Below, in pieces: positions 1 to 9,972 of a stretch of 64,000 nucleotides of DNA. The stretch lies in the NCBI GenBank assembly GCA_030015575.1, contig CM057337.1:379587582-379651581 (forward strand), given 5' to 3'. Numbering within the stretch: position 1 is the first letter of the stretch; the number at the start of each line of letters is the position of its first letter. Source of the DNA: Agapanthus africanus (lineage: Eukaryota > Streptophyta > Magnoliopsida > Asparagales > Amaryllidaceae). The notes beneath the pieces are model-generated. The model was not told the origin of the DNA and ran no database searches. It was given only the letters and a program-made list of their open reading frames with translations. The translations under genes were made by a program, and so were the position numbers.

Positions 1-1001
1 ATGTTCTTTGTTGTGCTGTGATATTGCGGATTGTCATGGTGGATAGCCTGGATGCAATGGTAGTACAGTTTTGGTATTATTATGTACATTTGATATTGCG
101 GGGCGAGCATCCGATATGTGGACTGTTGTTACTGCATGTTTGTATATTATTCTTTTGGGGCACGACCGGGATGAGGTCGATGTACCCATTGTATGTATAT
201 TTTACTTTCTGTACTAGGATTGCCCCGCGGAGGGGTGCACGGATAGCCGGGTTCTAGAGGGCAACAGGCTCGTATTTCATGGCGTTGAGACGGAGGGGGC
301 TTCACTCTAGAATTTGCGGGCTATTCGCCGCACTCGTAGGGGGTACAGGTTGACCCAGGAGGGGTGCCCGAGTTACCGGATTGCGTGAAGTGCTGGGTGG
401 TCCATTCACGTTGTTGAAGGGGGCTGCCTCGCTTCAGTTTTTGGCGGGTAACTTGATGCGCCCGTAGGGGTTTTGGATTTCATTGCACAGGCTGTCCACA
501 TGACCAGGGGAACATCGGGTTTTAGTAGCGGCTCTATGAAACCCGGGGATCCCAGATATCTGTATTGTTCTGTGATGCTTATTACATTGCTGTGATGTTG
601 CATTTTATCACGCCTTAAGTGATTATTATATATTAATATATATACTGGTAGATATTGTATATGTTTTGCATCCGCGCTAGTCCAGTCCCCGCTCTGTCGT
701 TAGTTAAGTAACCTAACGGGTGATGACGGGATCTAGTGGTGAATGCGGATGGTATATACGTACATCATTATTTTCGTTCTTTTGTGGTGTGATCAATTGA
801 TGGGACTGCGTTGATTCGGATCAATGCAAGCTAAACAAACCTATTCTGATGTTGTTTGAACAATTTTTCAAAAAGCTGTTATTACAAGGACATTCTCTTT
901 TGTTTTGCACAGTGGTATTCGGTTATGAATATCCAGCACCTCAGTCGACGAGGCAAGGGCCGAGATCCCTTCACCGGGAGTGACCCCTTGGACAGAAGTT
1001 T
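1..1001 (+). repeat. NaC-2 untranslated leader, 5' part
   Basis: This is part of the long 5' untranslated leader of a non-autonomous copia-type element. It is an imperfect inverted copy of 49258-50250, which lies in the leader of NaC-4 on the opposite strand. The matching stretch includes the word gacagagcggggact and the ATCCCTTCACCGGGAG module near 960-985. The leader resumes at 25004 after the Ath-1 insertion. The 5' LTR and primer-binding site lie left of the window. No coding sequence is seen; short ORFs here are not conserved in the partner copy. Confidence 0.8.
997..1001. other. target-site duplication of Ath-1 (agttt), left copy
   Basis: The five bases agttt directly precede the TG that opens the Ath-1 5' LTR. 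The same five bases follow the CA that ends its 3' LTR, at 25004-25008. The uninterrupted site is visible in NaC-4 near 49250-49258 on the minus strand, where gacagaagtttgcgtc is continuous. Confidence 0.9.
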
Positions 1002-1486
1002 TGTACATACCAGAATATTGCATTTAATATCGCCCATTCTTATGCTCGTTTGTTTATAGGTAGGTGCTTTTAATCCGTGTTTGCTACATATTTACAGACT
1101 ACAGGTTCCTAGTCCAAAATAACGCAATTGATACAAAATCTCCACTGTTACGCCAAAATACAAAACATCTGTTGACAGTAGATAAAAGCCTGGTTCCGGC
1201 CATCCGTATCAGTCCAATGCCGCGTACCTGTTCCAGAGACAAAACATGTGACAGTGGTCATTCGTGTCTCGGACAAGCACAAAGCACAAGGGGGGCAGCA
1301 CAAGAATCAATGGGTGCACGGAGCTCGAGGGAGAAAAGGTCAAAAGTATTATTTTTGATGCAATTTTGGACCGTTGTAGATCTGAAACAATTGTGGAAGA
1401 AATTTGCAATTTGGTACATGTAGAACAACATAAGATGGAAACACATGGAAATCCAGAAAATTTGAGACCAAAATTCCACAAAAGCT

Positions 1487-1535
1487 CGGCGGAACCGCCG
1501 CCTAATGTGGGTTTCCGCAGCGGATCCGCCGCGGT
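1487..1535 (+). other. GC-rich inverted repeat in the Ath-1 LTR
   Basis: The arm CGGCGGAACCGCCG (1487-1500) is followed about 20 nt later by an arm containing GCGGATCCGCCGCGG. It is retained in the partner LTR at about 23723-23770, with an identical first arm and some changes in the second. It shares the GCGGAACCGC core found in leader hairpins of other elements in this window. It lies upstream of the TATA-like site and so within U3. Confidence 0.7.
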
Positions 1536-1623
1536 TTTGTGTCATCATCTGACCAAATTTTGGGGGTAGCTTTGTCATTTCATTTGGGGCCAGAATATTG
1601 CCCTACGGTTTCCACTATCCTCC

Positions 1624-1629
1624 TATAAG
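1624..1629 (+). promoter_or_regulatory. TATA-like box of the Ath-1 LTR
   Basis: TATAAG within the sequence ctcctataaga. The partner LTR keeps ctcctataagtag at 23860. Transcription would start some 25-35 bp downstream. Inferred from sequence only. Confidence 0.5.
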
Positions 1630-2768
1630 AACCCCGGTTCTGAGCCATTGTAGCGGATCAATTCTTATGCCCACTTTTTGTTAGTTTTTTGTTTAACTTC
1701 TTCTTCTTCATTCTTTCCTCCATGAAATTGTTGTGAGAGCTTTTGAGTGGATGTGAAATGAAGATGAGGGTTATTTTGTATCATTCTTTTGCTTAGCTTC
1801 CCCCTTGAGCTCTCTACCTTAACTTGATCTTGCAGCCTCTTAAGTGAGCTTGCAACTTTAAGCTTTGGTCATTGATCTCAAGGGGTTGTATCATTTTGGA
1901 ATCAATAATGTTCTTTCTTTTGTACTTCATTCTCCATGAGTTCTTTCCTTTTTCTTGATCTTGCAATCTCTTAATTGAGATTTCAAGTTTAAGATTTGGT
2001 TATTGAACCCATGTCTTGTTTTGGGTTCTATGGTTCCTCGTTTCATTTCTTTCTCATTTACTTTCTCGCACTTTAATACTTGCTTTACTTTCATGCACTT
2101 AAATTCCACGCACTATTAATTACTTGCTTGTAATCTTTTGTTTTCTTTGTTTATCTTTTCTTTTGCTCTTTTTGGTTCGTTTTGTGAATGGTTGTAATAT
2201 GTTGTTGTTAAGAATAAATACAATATTGTTAGTTAAGGTTTCATTCCTCATTTCCTTTTCCCGTTATTTTCCTTTGAACTCCGCCCAAATGTTACGCAAG
2301 CGCTCCGTTAGGCACCCTACCCTACCAAGGTAACGGTGATTCCTAACCGCGACCGGTTGCGTTCGGTTTGGCCGGAGGCGAAAGCAAGAGACAAGAACGG
2401 AAGGACAAGGGTAAATAAGCCGGATTCCACGAATACCATGCTTAATCCCCTAATCCACGTTGTTGCCGATTGCTCTAGCTTCAATTGGTCAAGACTCGGC
2501 TCAAAGGTTTTGAGTACGGATTTCTTTAGCTTACACTTTCGTATCTTTTTCTTAACAATTTTATACTTGCATATAAAACACATAGGTTAGATTTGAACAA
2601 ACATATATACATTCTTTATTGACTCGTCTAAGACAAGAACGGACATACAACCATCTCCCTGTGGATCGACCCGTGCTCAACCGGCTAGCTGCGAAGCGAC
2701 ACCGTCTTGATCGCGGTTATAACTTTAGAACTTTGAACATCCGACACGCCGAAAGGTGTGCGATCAAA

Positions 2769-2786
2769 TGGCGCCGTTGCCGGGAG
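2769..2786 (+). other. Ath-1 primer-binding site, tRNA-Asp type
   Basis: TGGCGCCGTTGCCGGGAGA starts two bases after the LTR end. It is complementary to the 3' end of plant tRNA-Asp (…CCCCGGCAACGGCGCCA) with one change near its end. This type of site is usual in Athila/Tat gypsy elements. Confidence 0.9.
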
Positions 2787-3660
2787 ACGGTAGCGTATTT
2801 TCTTTCTTGTTATTCGGGTTAATATTCTTTTTGTATATATTTATAAATAATAAAAAATAAAATCTTTTTATTATTTTTGATAATTTTTGTGTGCAAGTGT
2901 GTAGGCTAATCTGGAGCAAGTACAGTAATCCAAAAAAAAACAGAGGTTTTTATTTTGGAGAAGAGAAGAAGTGAAGTTCGTTGACAAAAGACAAATCCTC
3001 AAGGCAACATTTTTGACCGCGGAACTGCGGTCAAAAGGTGCCTTGAGCGGCAGTTCCGCGGTCCCTTTGAGGCCTCTGTGCCTAATTTTTTCTCCAACCC
3101 TTTTTCTTTTCTTTTATCTTCTCTGTGAATTCCACCATACTGTATTATCTGCAGATTTTTGCGGATTTGCGAACTGCGATTGTGGGGAGCAAAGTGTATG
3201 TTGAAGGCTAAGGTGATTGCAAAGTACAGTGCCAAAGATCCGGGTAGTTTGACCCGCGCAAGCGAACTTTTCAAGCTTACCGGATTTGATTCAACGGGGG
3301 TTTTCTAAACCCGAAAACTTAACGGTACGTATTTCTTAAACATCTTCTTCTCAAATCCGACGCATCCAATATACTATTCTTTGCAGGATTCTTTGCAAGT
3401 TCGCTAGCAAATGCTAAAAATTGACTAACCCGTATTTGTTGCAGTGCCGTGCTTAAACTAAAAAAAACGATTGTTTGATTTTTTATAGAATTTTTATTGA
3501 ATTGCGTATTGCCTACATTAATACGGACTTAAGGGCAAGCGAACCCCACAACATACGGTAAAGGATTTCATCACCTTTTTCGTGGCCCACAAATCATGAA
3601 CTTGAGCATAACGTTTACCCGCGCAAATTTTAAAAGAAACTAGACTTTAAGCCTTGCCTA
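2787..3660 (+). repeat. Ath-1 untranslated leader, 5' part
   Basis: Non-coding, AT-rich leader between the primer-binding site and the gag-like frame, whose start is at 9784 after the NaC-1 interruption. The only strong structure is the nested inverted repeat at 3001-3063. The junction at 3660/3661 is abrupt. Confidence 0.7.
3001..3063 (+). other. nested GC-rich hairpin in the Ath-1 leader
   Basis: Two alternative folds overlap. In one, perfect arms TTTTGACCGC (3011-3020) and GCGGTCAAAA (3027-3036) are enclosed by AAGGCA (3001-3006) and TGCCTT (3039-3044). In the other, GACCGCGGAACTG (3015-3027) pairs perfectly with CAGTTCCGCGGTC (3051-3063). It lies about 215-277 nt downstream of the primer-binding site, close to the position of the similar hairpins in the copia leaders. 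Confidence 0.75.
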
Positions 3661-3939
3661 AGTTTGCGTCAGGGTAATAAATTCACTATAGTCGATTACA
3701 TGTTGCTTTGCACCGCGGTATTCAGTGGAATATCCTGCACCTCATTCTACGAGAAAAGAGCCGAGATCCCTTCACCGGGAGTGACCTCTTTAGCAAAAGG
3801 TTTTCGCCACTATATTTTAAAAAAAAGCTATCAGGTTCCTTCAGCGATATCAAGTTCATTACGTTAAAGGTTTTTCGCCAAAAACGAGCCGTAGCCCTCC
3901 GTCACTTCTTTTGGGTATTCAGTAGTATTCAAGCTATGT

Positions 3940-4134
3940 ATTTTGACCAACGCCAAAGCATAGTGTTTGGTAGCTGCTGGGTATTCAATTGTTGCATAGA
4001 TAGATGAGTTGGTTTGGGACAGTCGTTCTGCCATTTTGGCCAACGTCAAGGGCATGTGCGGGTGGGTTCAAATTGACAAGATAGTGACGGGTAGAACTTG
4101 GCATGTGACTTATGATATTTTGACCAATGCCAAG
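3940..4134 (+). other. NaC-1 leader triple-hairpin array
   Basis: Three units at 3940, 4033 and 4116 follow the pattern TTGRC-loop-GYCAA with loops CAAC, CAAC and CAAT. Starts are 93 and 83 nt apart. The middle unit pairs fully (one G.U); the outer two have one A.C mismatch. The fourth hairpin, AGTTTC-TAAA-GAAACT, follows at 4169-4184. Confidence 0.7.
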
Positions 4135-4695
4135 GTCATAAGAGCATGGGGCAAAAAATCTTATCGGGAGTTTCTAAAGAAACTGAAACTTGCCAAGTAT
4201 GCGCATACCTTCTGGAGTATGACTAATGTGGATGCATTCCATCACGTTATCATGCGATGAGAGTTGGATCCCGATTCCCACTGATGAGTTGGTTTACTCT
4301 TCGGGTGATCCTGATTGATTCTTCTTTCAGGTTTGGAGGAGAATTTGACAGGACAGTGGGAGGTTTCCGGATTAGATAAAGTGATAACCATTCTGATCTA
4401 GGTTAGAGTGCACGCAGAGTGTTTCTTTTCTCTCTCTCTTTGGCAGCGACCTTTGACCGACCCTAGACTATGACTCAGTGACCAGGTTGACCGAACCTTC
4501 TTAAAATACTGGCTTTTGGATTGTCTGAATTGCATAAGTCATTGCCACTCCTTCTTCTACCCTTTGAATTTCTCAGAACACCCGTATTACTACGGACATC
4601 AACTTCCATTGGATAGATCCATCATATGGTTATATACGAACTCGAAGGGACTTCTTCGAGGATGAATCCAGGTTCAGGAGAAATAGAATTGGTTT

Positions 4696-5190
4696 ATTCA
4701 GTTGTCTTTTATTATCACCTTCTCTCAGATTGCGAGAGCTCCTTGGTTTAGGAGAGTACACCTATTACGCTTATTGGATAGTCTTATTCCAAACCATAGG
4801 CAAGTGCCGAAAGGTAGGGAATGAAGAAAACCAATTAGCCTAAGTAGGGTGTGCAGAAGGAAATAACTAAAGACAAAATAAAGGGATTAGAAAGAGGGCA
4901 AAGTAAATTGCGACTGTTATCATTCACGACCAAAACCGCGTACTTCATCGCCACTCCTATTTCACCTTTAAAAGAATAAGGTATTATTCAGTTGTCTTTT
5001 ATCATCACCTTCTCTCAAGATGTGAGTACTCCTTGGTTTAGGAGGGTACAGCTATTATGCTTACTGGATAGTCTTCTTCCAAAGCATAGGCTGGTGCCGA
5101 ACGGTAGGGAAGGAAGAAAACCATTTAGCCTAACGAAGGTGTACAGAAGGTAACGACTAAAGACAAATAAAGGGATTTGGAGAGAAGGCA
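4696..5190 (+). repeat. tandem-duplicated segment, NaC-1
   Basis: Two copies of a block beginning attcagttgtcttttat and ending near aaagggatt start at about 4696 and 4987. The period here is about 290 bp because the front of the second unit is lost; in the other NaC copies it is about 415 bp. I recognise no protein in it. Confidence 0.75.
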
Positions 5191-7546
5191 AAGAAATATA
5201 CGGTTAAAGTCAAGAATTGGATTATGGAAGAGGTATTACTAGGAATACCAGGATACCCCTACGAAACATTTTCATGTTTCAGTGCATTGTTAAAAGAAAA
5301 CTGTTTTTCCGATTAGATACTTACTCCAAGGGTATGTATTTACCAGGTTTCATTCTCATATCCGTATGGTTTTACAGATGATGAGTGGGAGTAAGTTATT
5401 GGGAATTAGGTGATTATCCTCATTATATCGGAATTCGTTGTAATTGGTGATATTTGAGGAAATCGCCAGGGTACAGTTTTCCACCTACGACGCACAGGTT
5501 TTGAGTTATTCAACTCAGTGGACTTATACAGAGTATTGTATGTTGTTCAGTGTCCATCAGGACAAAGGGGTAGGTCCTCATACTTTGTTCTGTTTACTTA
5601 TAACTTCTCTAGTTTTTAGACAAGTGTTTCGTAGAAATACAAGGTCTAAGTTTTGAGAAGTTGTGGGTATAAGAATAAAGTAGAGAACTAGATGTCACAA
5701 GTATCGGGATTCTTCAAAGAGATCGAAGATGTAGATTCTTGTGATTGGTATTCAGATGATAGTAATGATTTTGAGAAACTTATTTCTCTTTCAGGTTACT
5801 CATAATTGGAAGGATTCCTAAGTTGAGTAATGCTGATCAGCCTCTCTCCATTAAGTTGATATGCACTGGAGACAGCTGCATGATTTGAATCTGGTTCCAA
5901 TTAAATAAAGTGCCAAAGTTTCTATATTGGATATAGAATAGTTCGTACCTTAAAAGATGTTAAGGTACGGGGAGTTGTCCAGCTTATGCTTAAAACCAGA
6001 CTCTGGACAACTCAGGGTACGTTTCTGTAATGGCTGTTTGTGGGTTGACCCTGGCTATGACGAGGGTTGATATTCTATCATTTGGAATATCAATAGTGAT
6101 ATTGTTCTTGACTCGCCACAGTTTTAGTAAAATGGACTTTTTCAGAAAACAGAAGTGGGAGTATGGTAGAACTGGAAGCGATTCCAGAACCGCAAACGAT
6201 TACGGAAAATTTAATACGACCTATATATTCAATCAGGTTTGACATTCCATTAGCCACTCCGCAGATATGGTGGGTAACCTCAGACACCCGAGAGGTACTT
6301 CGGTAGCCTCAAGGACGGTGACAGGGAGGTTCTTATCTATCCAGACTTGACACTACTGTTGTTCCAGACTATGAGACCGGGCAGGAGGATAAGTATAGCG
6401 TCGTTCTAAACTAGTTTTAGAAGTGCACGTGTATATTATTCTGCCAGAGGGTTGTCGTAGTCAGTGGGAGCAGCGGAAGCGTAGTGGGCAAGTTGCTTAT
6501 GTCTATTTTTAGACTAGAGCAGTTATAGCGGAGATAGATCATCTAATTTTGATGTGACAGTCATGGGTTTGACTTCATCAGAATAGAGGATGGATCTGTT
6601 AAGAAGGTAGTAGGGTGTAATGTCATGGTATCTGGATGACATACACAGAGTAGGAAGTAAAAATTCCTATACTACGATCGGTTGTACTATGGTCGTCACA
6701 CAGTTGTTTCTCCAGATAGGATATGGATATAATATTTGACATTCTGATTTCTGGATCTATGGTTTTAGATCTAGATTTGGGTAGTTTCCCAATGTGGGTA
6801 CTTTGACAGATATTCTAATAGTTTTTAGAATAGTTGACTCCTAGCATGGTGGTGTACCTGCAGGTGATGGAGTCACCCTCTGTAAAGGTGTCGTATAGAC
6901 TAAAGGGGAGATGGTTGTGCATGATTGGCAGATCACTTGCTTAGGCAATTAAGTCAATCGTGAGGTGTCAAGTACCACACCAGATATTGTTTTTGCACTA
7001 GATGCGATAAGTTTGTATTAATCCAATCCTGGAGAGGCATAAGGAAGCAGTTTTAGAACATAAGTCGATGTTCTACGGATTTGATGACGGCAGCCTCCTT
7101 CGGGAGACGATTATCATTCCAGGCTTCAAAGGTGACGTGGATGACAGAGTGATTGTCAGAGTTTTAGTTTTCCCTCTGACGAGGGACAGTATTATGGACA
7201 GGTGGTCAAAGAGGATACTGTGGGTGGCATGGTGCCGGATACTGATTAGGTTCAGTGATCGATACAGTCTAAGAAGTTTGGATTTGGAGTTCATTTATGA
7301 ACTAAGTCCCATCAGATATCCAGACATATTCTAAGACAGGTATTACTCGATTCGGGAGATGGCTTTCTCCGCGAACTTGAGATTTAGAGAGATATAGAAA
7401 GAAACATCTAGGCGGATCCACTCACTGAGGCTATTTCTCGAACACAATAGTTTTACAAACGGGCTTTGTCAAACTGATTAGTAGAGGAGTTGGATGTTCG
7501 GTTTCACACGGGCTGTGAGTAGTCGACATCGCAATAGTTAGCCTTG

Positions 7547-7562
7547 AGTGCAAGTGGGAGAT
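7547..7562 (+). other. NaC-1 polypurine tract
   Basis: GTGCAAGTGGGAGAT sits directly before the 3' LTR. The same tract adjoins the 3' LTR of NaC-2, NaC-3 and, on the minus strand, NaC-4, CopB-1, CopA-1 and CopA-2. It would prime plus-strand DNA synthesis. Confidence 0.85.
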
Positions 7563-8674
7563 TGTTGGAGATAGTGCCCTCATAGTCAATTATTGGATCG
7601 CAGGTACGTGATTGCAGAGATGGCGGAGGACCTATACCGGTAGGACAGTCTTACTCGAGATGATAGTATGCTATCTGGTTTGCCTTTATCAGTCGTGTAC
7701 ATGTTCAGGTGACTGATTACATGTTACACTTTGATAGAGCCCTTAGGATCTTGCTTTACTACCAACTTTATGATGGCGATCATATACGTGAGAGTTGGGT
7801 AGTTTATACGCATATCCTTAATTGCGGTCCCTAGTCGTGGGAGTTTCGAGACAGGGCATCGATACTCCGGAGTAGACTAGTGTATACAGTCGAGACCCCG
7901 ACGAGGGGCGGTGGCCGGTCTTACAAGCCACTGGTGTCAGTTGGATCACCTAAGATGTATACAGGTGCTCATTGGGTTATGAGTACACTGGACAGGACTC
8001 GCCGGGAATCTGCTAGTTGGTATTATACATATCGTCAGATAGCAGTTCCCTGGTGACATGTGTACAGGTTAGTTCATCGACCTGAGGTCGTCATTTGTCT
8101 CGTGTGAGTTCCCACTGTGCTTTGATTTCTACCCTACCACGGCTCAAAGGAGTCGTGCAAACAGGTAGTTTTTGGGTACAGTCCCGAGCCATATGGAGGC
8201 ACGTGAGCGGATCGGCAGGGGATTCGTCTCTCCCGGTATTGGGGGCGAGATCGTGCTGTGTCTAGGAGAGCCATTACACAAAGCCCACGGCCGTGGCAGG
8301 AGATTTACTGGTAGGTACTCCAGTAGTATCTCAGGGTGTTATTGGGCTACACTCCGACACGACTTATACTGCTATTGGGGGTCTGACGTTACTAGCCCCC
8401 TAGGCAGATATGCGATACTCATAGACGAACGGACCGGACTGTATATACATTGTCACTGTTAGGCTCAGTAGGGTTTCCGGATGAGTTCGCTCATCGGCCT
8501 CCCTTGAGGTCAGTCCATGGGCAGCCGTTACGCATTGCTAGTGCCGCTGACGGTTTGTGGTTAAACCCACTGCCAGGGTACTGACGAGTCATTAGAGTTC
8601 CCCACACACAGTTTCCCAAGTTCGGGCGAAACGTTGTAGAGGCCGTATGGTTTTATGGCAGGGTTCGGAAAATG

Positions 8675-8694
8675 CACGTGCGTTTACGCACGTG
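8675..8694 (+). promoter_or_regulatory. double G-box palindrome
   Basis: CACGTGCGTTTACGCACGTG has two CACGTG G-box cores in an inverted repeat with a two-base centre. G-boxes are bound by plant bZIP and bHLH factors (known). Homologous positions in NaC-2 (about 29960) and NaC-4 (about 51795) have different inverted repeats, so the exact site is not conserved. Confidence 0.5.
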
Positions 8695-9125
8695 TCGGTT
8701 TTCGGACAGACGTTACTGGTCGGCTTTGGTTTAAGACGGATCCGAGTACTATATTGAGTAGATATAATATCTTTGTCTCAGTTGCATTTGTATTCGGTCG
8801 TAATACAAATGCGGGTATATTTATACAATTACGGGGTTATCCTGAAATTCGTTTCGGGATCACTTTTGGAAGTTGCCAGTTTCCAGTTTTCTATCAGCCG
8901 TCTTTTAACATTCGGTTAAAGACGGATTTATATTTTCTTGGATGAGGGTGAGTCGTGCTTCTAGAAGGTTCTAGAGAGGGTGACTAGGTTAAATGGTGTT
9001 GGATTTTCATTGGTTGCTTTTGGTGTGTTCACACTTTGTGTTCACACATGAGATATTTGTTTTGTGTTCACACATGATATTTTCATAAGGTCACCCCCAC
9101 TCTCCTACACTCACCCTCCTCCTCC

Positions 9126-9134
9126 TATATATGG
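9126..9134 (+). promoter_or_regulatory. TATA-like box of the NaC-1 LTR
   Basis: TATATATGG directly precedes ggccggcc and a CT-rich run, a plausible core promoter for the LTR. The ggccggcc word is kept in the other NaC LTRs, the TATA less clearly. Confidence 0.5.
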
Positions 9135-9649
9135 CCGGCCCCCTCCCCTCTCCTCTCTCTCTCTGACTTGAGTTTCATTGTAGAAAAAGATTATGATAGT
9201 TTTCGGTGTATGGAATTTCAGAGCTCATTTCATTCCATCACCCGATTCCTACGGCAACTTCATTAACCGTTCGTCCATAGCTTTGGACGGAACGAGACAA
9301 AGTCTTCTACTCTTTCTCTACATCAATCTTGGTCGTCTCTTTTAGCAAACATGACGACCGAGTTGCCTCGAGTCAGAGGCGGGAGCCCGTTTAAAGAATC
9401 GTTGACGTGGTGCCACCTGGACGAGCAGATCGGAGATCGACGAGATCGGAGCAGCCGCAACGGAGCGTGGGATGATGGTTAAAGAACGAAGGACTCGGAT
9501 CGTTCGGTATAACCTTTCTAAACTCTTTACAGTTTGTTAGTTTAGCAATAATGGCAGATCCGGGTTATAGTACACGATAGCGCCAGTTAAAAAGTTTTTG
9601 TTCCGCATTTGGCGTCTGTAGACGGCCGGGGCGCTACCGTAGACTTACA

Positions 9650-9783
9650 TTTTTTTTGTCCAGATTCTTTTTGTTTGTATATTTCAATCTTTTGTTAATA
9701 GCTAACTAAAAAAATTTATAAAAAAAATCACTTTCTTTTTTCCCCTCCTTTTCTCTGCCTTTCTTTCTTTCTCTCTTCATATC
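9650..9783 (+). repeat. Ath-1 leader, 3' part
   Basis: T-rich, non-coding sequence between the end of the NaC-1 LTR and the gag-like ATG. With 2787-3660 it gives a leader of about 1 kb. Confidence 0.55.
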
Positions 9784-9972
9784 ATGGCTACCCCACCTCG
9801 CAAAACTCTTGCCGAACTTTGGTACCCACAACCAGACATAACTTCCTACGGTTCTTGCTTTGGTTGGATTTCGAACGACCCCTCCATGCCCAAAATTTCA
9901 CTGAAAGATCGCATAGAAGCATCTAGGACAAACACTTGCACTCCGCATTCCACTTTGTATCAAGCTTTTTAA
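9784..9972 (+). pseudogene. Ath-1 gag-like frame, N-terminal part before an in-frame stop
   Basis: A 62-codon piece starts at ATG 9784 and ends at TAA 9970-9972. Its start (MATPPRKTLAELWYPQPD…) resembles the opening of Athila/Tat-type Gag proteins, which often begin with a TL-x-EL-x-x-P segment; this is recollection of the family, not a search. The next sense frame (from 9973) is the same frame and runs to 11607, so this is one ORF broken by a single stop rather than a separate gene. The piece is too short for a full retrotransposon Gag domain; most of the capsid part seems deleted. Confidence 0.6.

Larger units (their letters stand above)
1002..2766 (+). repeat. Ath-1 5' LTR (1765 bp)
   Basis: Opens TGTACATACC and ends GTGTGCGATCA just before the primer-binding site. 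Its partner is 12909-12938 plus 23268-25003 (1766 bp). It contains a TATA-like TATAAG at 1624 and a GC-rich inverted repeat at about 1487-1535. ORFs such as the one at 1064-1423 recur in the partner copy because the LTRs are homologous; I do not treat them as genes. Confidence 0.92.
4570..7562 (+). pseudogene. NaC-1 degenerate copia gag-pol remnant
   Basis: No frame longer than about 90 codons survives, yet the DNA still aligns by eye with copia pol. Around 7114-7240, sequence such as gttttccctctgacgagg corresponds to the RNase H part of CopB-1 (…FVFTLNGGAVCWK…). Around 7300-7450, the tract gtcccatcagatatccagac matches the codons for the SHQKSRHI region near the pol end. The remnant is much shorter than the 3.97 kb CopB-1 frame, and about 0.5 kb of it is a segment I cannot match to gag (4696-5190). 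The same decayed text is present in NaC-2, -3 and -4, so the coding loss predates their spread. Confidence 0.75.
3661..9649 (+). mobile_element. NaC-1, 5'-truncated non-autonomous copia element
   Basis: It begins in the middle of a NaC leader at agtttgcgtc and then has the hairpin array, the tandem-duplicated segment, a degenerate pol remnant, a polypurine tract and a complete 3' LTR ending at 9649. The 5' LTR and first part of the leader are missing. The left edge coincides with the target site at which Ath-1 interrupted NaC-2 (see findings). It differs from NaC-2 at roughly one base in ten in the first few hundred bases, by eye, so it is not a recent copy of 25004-30957. Relative to NaC-2 it lacks about 190 bp near 5470. 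Confidence 0.8.
7563..9649 (+). repeat. NaC-1 3' LTR (2087 bp)
   Basis: Starts TGTTGGAGATAGTGC after the polypurine tract and ends ACTTACA. It has a double G-box palindrome (8675-8694), a TATA-like box (9126) followed by a CT-rich stretch, and a 3' third that resembles NaC-2 and NaC-3. Short ORFs at 8172-8462 and 8655-8945 lie in LTR sequence and are not supported as genes. Confidence 0.9.

Noticed and set aside
1064-1569. ORFs of 90-119 codons in both strands of the Ath-1 LTR, repeated at 23300-23814
   Set aside because: They recur only because the LTRs are homologous; overlapping frames on both strands, no domain, and they span the TATA-like region.
8172-8945. Two 96-codon ORFs in the NaC-1 LTR (8172-8462, 8655-8945)
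   Set aside because: Not kept in the LTRs of NaC-2, NaC-3 or NaC-4; no recognisable product.
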